A stretch of 64,000 nt of DNA from Porphyridium purpureum (lineage: Eukaryota; Rhodophyta; Bangiophyceae; Porphyridiales; Porphyridiaceae), in contig VRMN01000001.1 of assembly GCA_008690995.1 (NCBI GenBank), positions 2,232,001 to 2,296,000 of the forward strand, read 5' to 3'. Numbering within the stretch: the stretch's first letter is position 1; each line of letters opens with the position of its first letter. The notes beneath the pieces are model-generated. The model saw nothing but the letters and a program-made list of their open reading frames with translations, was not told where the DNA came from and did no database searches. This document shows positions 59,946 through 64,000 of the stretch, piece by piece. The position numbers and the translations under genes were made by a program.

Positions 59946-60855
59946 CTTGACCTCTTCTGCCGTCCACTGCCGTCCACTCCCTTCACAACCCAAACCTCTT
60001 TGATCTCACCGACCCTATCTCTCCCCTCTCTTTCCTCCCTTCCTGGCCCTCTTCCTCGCTGCCTCTCACCATCTTCTCTGCCACCTAACCCCCTCACCAC
60101 TAGCCCAAAAATATCCGGTGCGGCGCAGATTTTTCACGCGCATGTCTAGAACGCCCTCGTTTTCATAGACGCGCACCACACGCCTGTGGTTGGTGTGTGT
60201 GCTGTGGCAGCCACGCGCTCACTCGGAAATCGCTCACGGCGTGGTTTCGGGGTACGGGCGGTCGGAAATCACTGGGTCATCTTCGCACACAAAGAGCGAT
60301 GCGCCCACGTCCACGCGACGCACTGCACTAGGCACCGCAGTGCCGGATGCTGGAGACCGCGGCGAGCTACGCATGCATGCCTCGCGCGCATGCCGCACGA
60401 ATCATGAAAGGCTGGAGGCAATCGCCCACGAGGGCAGCGGCTGCAGACCGTGCGGCAGGGCGTCGTGGCTTCTACTCAAAGAGTCGTCTTATGTGTGTTG
60501 CAGTGAAGGTTCCTCTTCATGCACAACTAGGCGATGAGCGTAGCGGAGAGACAAGCCATCGTCCGCACCATGGGAAGACGGGTCGAGAGAGAAGCAATCT
60601 CAGCGGCAAGTCCGTAGCGGTTCAGCATCGAGGTATCGGTCCGCATGCGCGGGTGATCGCGCAAAGCGGTTTGCATTAATGAGGTGGGTTGCGGTACAGT
60701 GGAAGGAGGCAAGCACGCAATATGGTACAGTGATGTCTGATTGGCAGACAGAAAAAAAGGGGGAGAAGCGCGAAGGAATCGGACAGGGGGAACGACGCAA
60801 CGGGGATTTATGTGGATGGTGATGGCTGTGCGCAGTGGCGTGGATGTGAAGGGTG
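59946..60855. promoter_or_regulatory. Divergent promoter region, C2 protein / glycosyltransferase
   Basis: About 910 bases. 59990-60080 is pyrimidine-rich on the plus strand, a purine leader for the C2 gene. Two motifs (60694-60702 GTACAGTGG; 60725-60732 GTACAGTG) face the glycosyltransferase. Frames of up to 115 codons at 60190-60680 show no family. Confidence 0.45.
60694..60732 (+). promoter_or_regulatory. Paired GTACAGTG promoter motifs
   Basis: GTACAGTGG at 60694-60702 and GTACAGTGA at 60725-60733, 24-31 bases apart and 123 bases before the ATG at 60856, giving two likely start sites for one gene. Confidence 0.55.
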
Positions 60856-63435
60856 ATGGCGGCGGCAAGGCGGGTGGGCGATGGACAGGGTAATCATGGT
60901 ATGCCGGGGGTCCAGCAGCATGGCGCGCCCATTGCGGTCGCGGCGCCGGAGCAGCAGCAGCATCAGCAGCAGCAGCAGCAGCAGCAGAGATATGGTGGTG
61001 GGTATGTGAGGTCGTCGTCAGGCAATATGGGCGCGGGAGGACAGCCCGTCAGCCAGCCGCTCGGCTTGTTGAAGCGCGAGTCGACCGTGCCGCTTCTGCA
61101 GGCCATTTTGGTGTTTAGCTTGATGGTGTTGCCGTTTTTGATCGGTACCCAATCCGTGTTTCATGAAACCGCAGATCGGAACGCAGTGGTCGTGGAGCAC
61201 TCAGCACACCGTAGCTCCGTTTCGCCTGCCACCCATGATGATGAGATGTATATGATGCAGGCACGCGAAATTCTCCGAAATTTATCCATGGGCGGGCTCG
61301 GCGTCTCGTCTATAGCAGGAGTTCAAGATGCAGACTTGGAGCAAGACGGATGGACTCAGCTTGAAATGTCCAATATCGAGCAGCAAACGTTTAGTATGGC
61401 ACACATCTTGAAGAGGAGGAGCGCGTCCGCCGAGTCGGAGCAGCAGCAAGCGCCTGTACCGAAGACGGCGCTTGTGGCCGCATGTGGCGATCAGGTCGCA
61501 CATCTTAGCTTGGCGATGGCGTCATGGCTTCAGGTGAAAGAACTAGACGAGATTGTTGTAGTTGATTGGTCGCTATCTGGCAGCTCTGGCAACATGGTGC
61601 GCCGGTACGCGGACAAGCCGAATGGCAAAATTGTCAGGTCAGTCTGGGTGCCTCAGCAGGTGTTCGTGCGCTCATGGGCGTACAACTTGGCACTACGCCT
61701 AGCGAGTGCAAGTAATATTCTCGCGGTGGACTGTAATGTTATTCTAGACCCAAACTTTCTCGAAGGACACAAGCTTGAGACCGTGTCGTCTACCTTCTAC
61801 TCCGGTGAGGTGGGCTCGAAGCTAAGCCACGTCTTGTTTATCGCGCGTAACCTGCTCGAGAATGTCGCGGGGTACGATGAGCGTATGGTGAGTGCCGGAT
61901 ACCTTGACGTCAACATGCGACGGCGCATCGAACAGAATGGCGGTATCTTTTCGAATGTGAATGAGCAACTGATTCATGTTATCCCGTTCGAGCATCCCAA
62001 GGTATCGATCTTGAGCCGGTACGTGGAGGGTACAGATGCGACGGCCAGGAGTAACGAATCATCATCATCTGCATCTGATGTCATGGCCAATGCGATGGGG
62101 GACCCGAGCGATCCATTTTTCCCCCTCATGCAGAAGACCGATTTTCAGATTGCGCTCAATCGGCGCTCATCCAGCGGAGCACCTGCGTGGATGACGCAGC
62201 CCGGTGAAACTTTTACAGAGTTCAAGTTCTTTGTTCCGAGCCGTAAGAGTAGGCTGTCCGACGCCGATTTGATTGCAAAGCCGGTGAAAAGGGCAAAGTC
62301 GTTGCATGACAGCTTGACCACCGAGCAGTGGGACAAGTTGAAGCGACTCGCGCTCCAGGACGTTCTCCAGCACAATCTCAAGATTCCGCTTACTTTGGTG
62401 GAGCGCTTTTTCTCGGACAGCGAAGTCACTCTCGACCGTGTTCGGAATTATACATTTGAGGAACGCATGCACCCACCCCGGCTTTTGATCGGAATTGTGC
62501 AAGGAAAAGATGTCGCTACATGCATGTCTTCGCTCGCAATATTGCTGGGCGCGGCGGAAATGAATGGCCGACTCGCCGTAATCACATGGGCACCAGAGGC
62601 GGCGGCAATTGTCAAACCGTTGGTTGGGCTGCTCGACTTTGAGGCGGCCAAAAAGCGGCTGTCTGTTTTTGCGAGGAAAAAGACTTACATGGCGGTCATG
62701 GAGGGTCTATCGTGCAAGAGCAGCCATGCGGGTGGGTTCGGCGAGTGCGTGGCAGACCCAGATTCAGAGTGGCATGACGACTTTGAGTACTTTGAGACCA
62801 ACGGGGATATGTCCTCAATCTCGTTCGCGCAGGAAAAAAACGTGATCATCAAGCTTCCCGTCGAAATTAAGGAAATGCGCCGCATTGATCTCATTCCCAG
62901 CGGCGAATTTCAGCAATACGCGGCACTCTGGCCACATGAGGATATCCACACCAAGCTTAAAACTGTGATGACACCGGGCCCTGGCTGCTTAGTCTTGAAC
63001 AAGATGGATGCAACGGATGGAGAAATTGCCTCGGCCCTAGACGCATTTGTCGCGTACCGTCGCAAAATCGCAATTCAGGACAGTGTCGAGGTCCCCTTCT
63101 ATCGCGTCTTTGCTTTTCGAAGGGAGCACTACGACAAGGCCGCTGCGAGTTTTAAGAATATTGCGACCGGAGAGGAAACGCTCAGCATCATCGAGCCTGG
63201 TGTTTTGGTCGACAACGATGTTTGGAATTCCGTTTACCATCAGTACTCTTGGCTGTTCGGGTTTCACTACTGCCGTGGCTACTCGTTCATGGGTCTCGAG
63301 CACGCGCTCGCGACCAATGTGCTCAAATACGTGTTGATGTGGAGAAAGCTGAATGCGCCAGAACTCGTAACTGACATGCTTCGAAACTTGGGCTCCTCTG
63401 GTCCGATCGTGAATTATGAGTTTAGAAATTGGTAA
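60856..63435 (+). CDS. Type-II membrane glycosyltransferase, GT-A fold
   Basis: 859 residues from the ATG at 60856. A poly-Gln tract (CAG repeats, 60952-60985) is in the cytosolic tail. One membrane helix, PLLQAILVFSLMVLPFLIG, lies at about 80-98, so the catalytic part is luminal, as in Golgi transferases. The GT-A core starts near residue 205: TALVAACGDQVAHLSLAMAS, ELDEIVVVDWSLSGSS, and NLALRLASASNILAVDCNVI with a DxN-type metal motif (VDCN), then ENVAGYDERMVSAGYLDVN. This resembles GT2/GT27-like enzymes (GalNAc transferase type core). A second half of about 400 residues is of unknown type. The donor sugar cannot be read. A role in exopolysaccharide synthesis is inference. Confidence 0.82.
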   Translation: MAAARRVGDGQGNHGMPGVQQHGAPIAVAAPEQQQHQQQQQQQQRYGGGYVRSSSGNMGAGGQPVSQPLGLLKRESTVPLLQAILVFSLMVLPFLIGTQSVFHETADRNAVVVEHSAHRSSVSPATHDDEMYMMQAREILRNLSMGGLGVSSIAGVQDADLEQDGWTQLEMSNIEQQTFSMAHILKRRSASAESEQQQAPVPKTALVAACGDQVAHLSLAMASWLQVKELDEIVVVDWSLSGSSGNMVRRYADKPNGKIVRSVWVPQQVFVRSWAYNLALRLASASNILAVDCNVILDPNFLEGHKLETVSSTFYSGEVGSKLSHVLFIARNLLENVAGYDERMVSAGYLDVNMRRRIEQNGGIFSNVNEQLIHVIPFEHPKVSILSRYVEGTDATARSNESSSSASDVMANAMGDPSDPFFPLMQKTDFQIALNRRSSSGAPAWMTQPGETFTEFKFFVPSRKSRLSDADLIAKPVKRAKSLHDSLTTEQWDKLKRLALQDVLQHNLKIPLTLVERFFSDSEVTLDRVRNYTFEERMHPPRLLIGIVQGKDVATCMSSLAILLGAAEMNGRLAVITWAPEAAAIVKPLVGLLDFEAAKKRLSVFARKKTYMAVMEGLSCKSSHAGGFGECVADPDSEWHDDFEYFETNGDMSSISFAQEKNVIIKLPVEIKEMRRIDLIPSGEFQQYAALWPHEDIHTKLKTVMTPGPGCLVLNKMDATDGEIASALDAFVAYRRKIAIQDSVEVPFYRVFAFRREHYDKAAASFKNIATGEETLSIIEPGVLVDNDVWNSVYHQYSWLFGFHYCRGYSFMGLEHALATNVLKYVLMWRKLNAPELVTDMLRNLGSSGPIVNYEFRNW

Positions 63436-63531
63436 AGATGCAAGCCATGAAACCAATTTGGTCTGTACATCCGAAAGTGAAAGGTCGAAGTCGACTGAAA
63501 CCATGGCCGGTAGTTGCTATTGTTAAAAAGA
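63436..63531. other. Short convergent 3' region
   Basis: 96 bases between the glycosyltransferase stop and the hydrolase stop. Confidence 0.5.
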
Positions 63532-64000
63532 TCAGGAGAGGAAGGCCGTTTGAATCTCAAAGCTGATTTCGTCAAATTGAGGAAAGTATAGGAGATGGCC
63601 GGCGTGGGGCTGATACTTTTCAACGACATACGCTCCGCTCTGTTTCAGAGGTCGTGCGACGCAACATTGCACTGCTGGGAGTGTGGTATTTTCGTCATCG
63701 ACACCGTGGAAAATGACTACGGGACACCCGCGAAACGCCGGATTATTCAGTGAGAAGCCCCATTTCTTGTACAACCGAAACTCTTGTCACTGCAAGTGGC
63801 AAAAATTATTGCGCTGGGCAGGCCTTGCAAACGCCTCGCATACGCTCTCGATGAACAGTTGCGCGACGCCTGGATCCCGTAGCACTGTGCGGTCGACCTC
63901 GCAGTAGTATGATGCCGTTCCAAGCACGGAACCGGGCGGGTCTGCCAACGCACTGCGACTGAGAAGGTATAAAACAAGCCACGCAAGCAGTGGAACGTGA
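63532..64000 (-). CDS. Alpha/beta hydrolase, partial, with an in-frame TGA
   Basis: The minus strand from the right edge is open in one frame for about 70 codons (VPLLAWLVLYLLSRSALADP ... RTVLRDPGVAQLFIESV), meets a TGA at 63789-63787, and continues in the same frame to the stop at 63532. The second part is clearly the C-terminal half of an alpha/beta hydrolase: LYKKWGFSLNNPAFRG, VVIFHGVDDENTTLP (the Asp loop) and HAGHLLYFPQFDEI (the catalytic His). Related proteins usually have Trp or another aromatic at this position, so a TGG to TGA change is the simplest cause. The AG just before the TGA cannot be a splice acceptor that restores the frame. The N-terminus is outside the window. Confidence 0.7.

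Noticed and set aside
63787-63789. Selenocysteine reading of the TGA in the alpha/beta hydrolase
   Set aside because: No selenocysteine-insertion hairpin is evident in the short 3' region, and related enzymes are not selenoproteins as far as I know.

Overview
The window looks like nuclear DNA of a photosynthetic eukaryote with a compact, intron-poor, GC-rich genome. A unicellular red alga of the Porphyridium type is the best guess (inference). The evidence is a nucleus-encoded PsbQ-family thylakoid protein with a bipartite, twin-arginine leader; a plastid-type DUF3110 protein; ordinary eukaryotic trafficking and nuclear genes (syntaxin-5, YIPF, AP-1 gamma, GSK3, site-1 protease, RuvB-like 1, a DEAH helicase); and bacterial-looking metabolic genes (ATP sulfurylase, CMP-Kdo synthetase, a duplicated ABC permease). 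About 31 gene loci are supported, most of them single-exon.

Layout. 0-9 kb: the start of an unknown minus-strand gene, ATP sulfurylase, a PDZ protein, a SYLF-domain protein and a PHD-finger protein. 9-18.5 kb: DEAH helicase, FGGY kinase, asparagine-synthetase-like protein, DUF3110 protein, CMP-Kdo synthetase. 18.5-22.7 kb: gene-poor, with a cystatin and broken coding traces. 22.7-32.3 kb: a PH-domain gene with an intron, a class-I glutamine amidotransferase, the tandem ABC permease, GSK3, a small NTF2-like protein and a RING-CH membrane protein. 33-40.7 kb: gamma-glutamyltransferase, syntaxin-5, PsbQ and a six-exon coiled-coil gene. 42.5-52 kb: a HAD-like protein, an unknown conserved protein, a small helical protein, RuvB-like 1, a damaged Hint-domain gene, YIPF and a two-anchor membrane protein. 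52-64 kb: a tight minus-strand cluster (AP-1 gamma, OB-fold protein, site-1 protease), a C2 protein, a Golgi-type glycosyltransferase and a partial alpha/beta hydrolase.

Two features stand out. First, the 9-mer GTACAGTGC and close variants recur on the sense strand about 70-830 bases upstream of many start codons, which suggests a core-promoter or initiator element. In the 32.8 kb divergent region it forms a palindrome facing both genes. Second, several same-strand neighbours are nearly contiguous (23 nt, -4 nt and 27 nt), which suggests polycistronic or tightly overlapping transcription, unusual for a nuclear genome.

Several genes fit secretory and cell-surface biology: site-1 protease, syntaxin-5, YIPF, AP-1, the glycosyltransferase and gamma-glutamyltransferase. 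ATP sulfurylase would supply activated sulfate for sulfated polysaccharide. That link is inference. No tRNA, rRNA, CRISPR array or complete mobile element was recognised.
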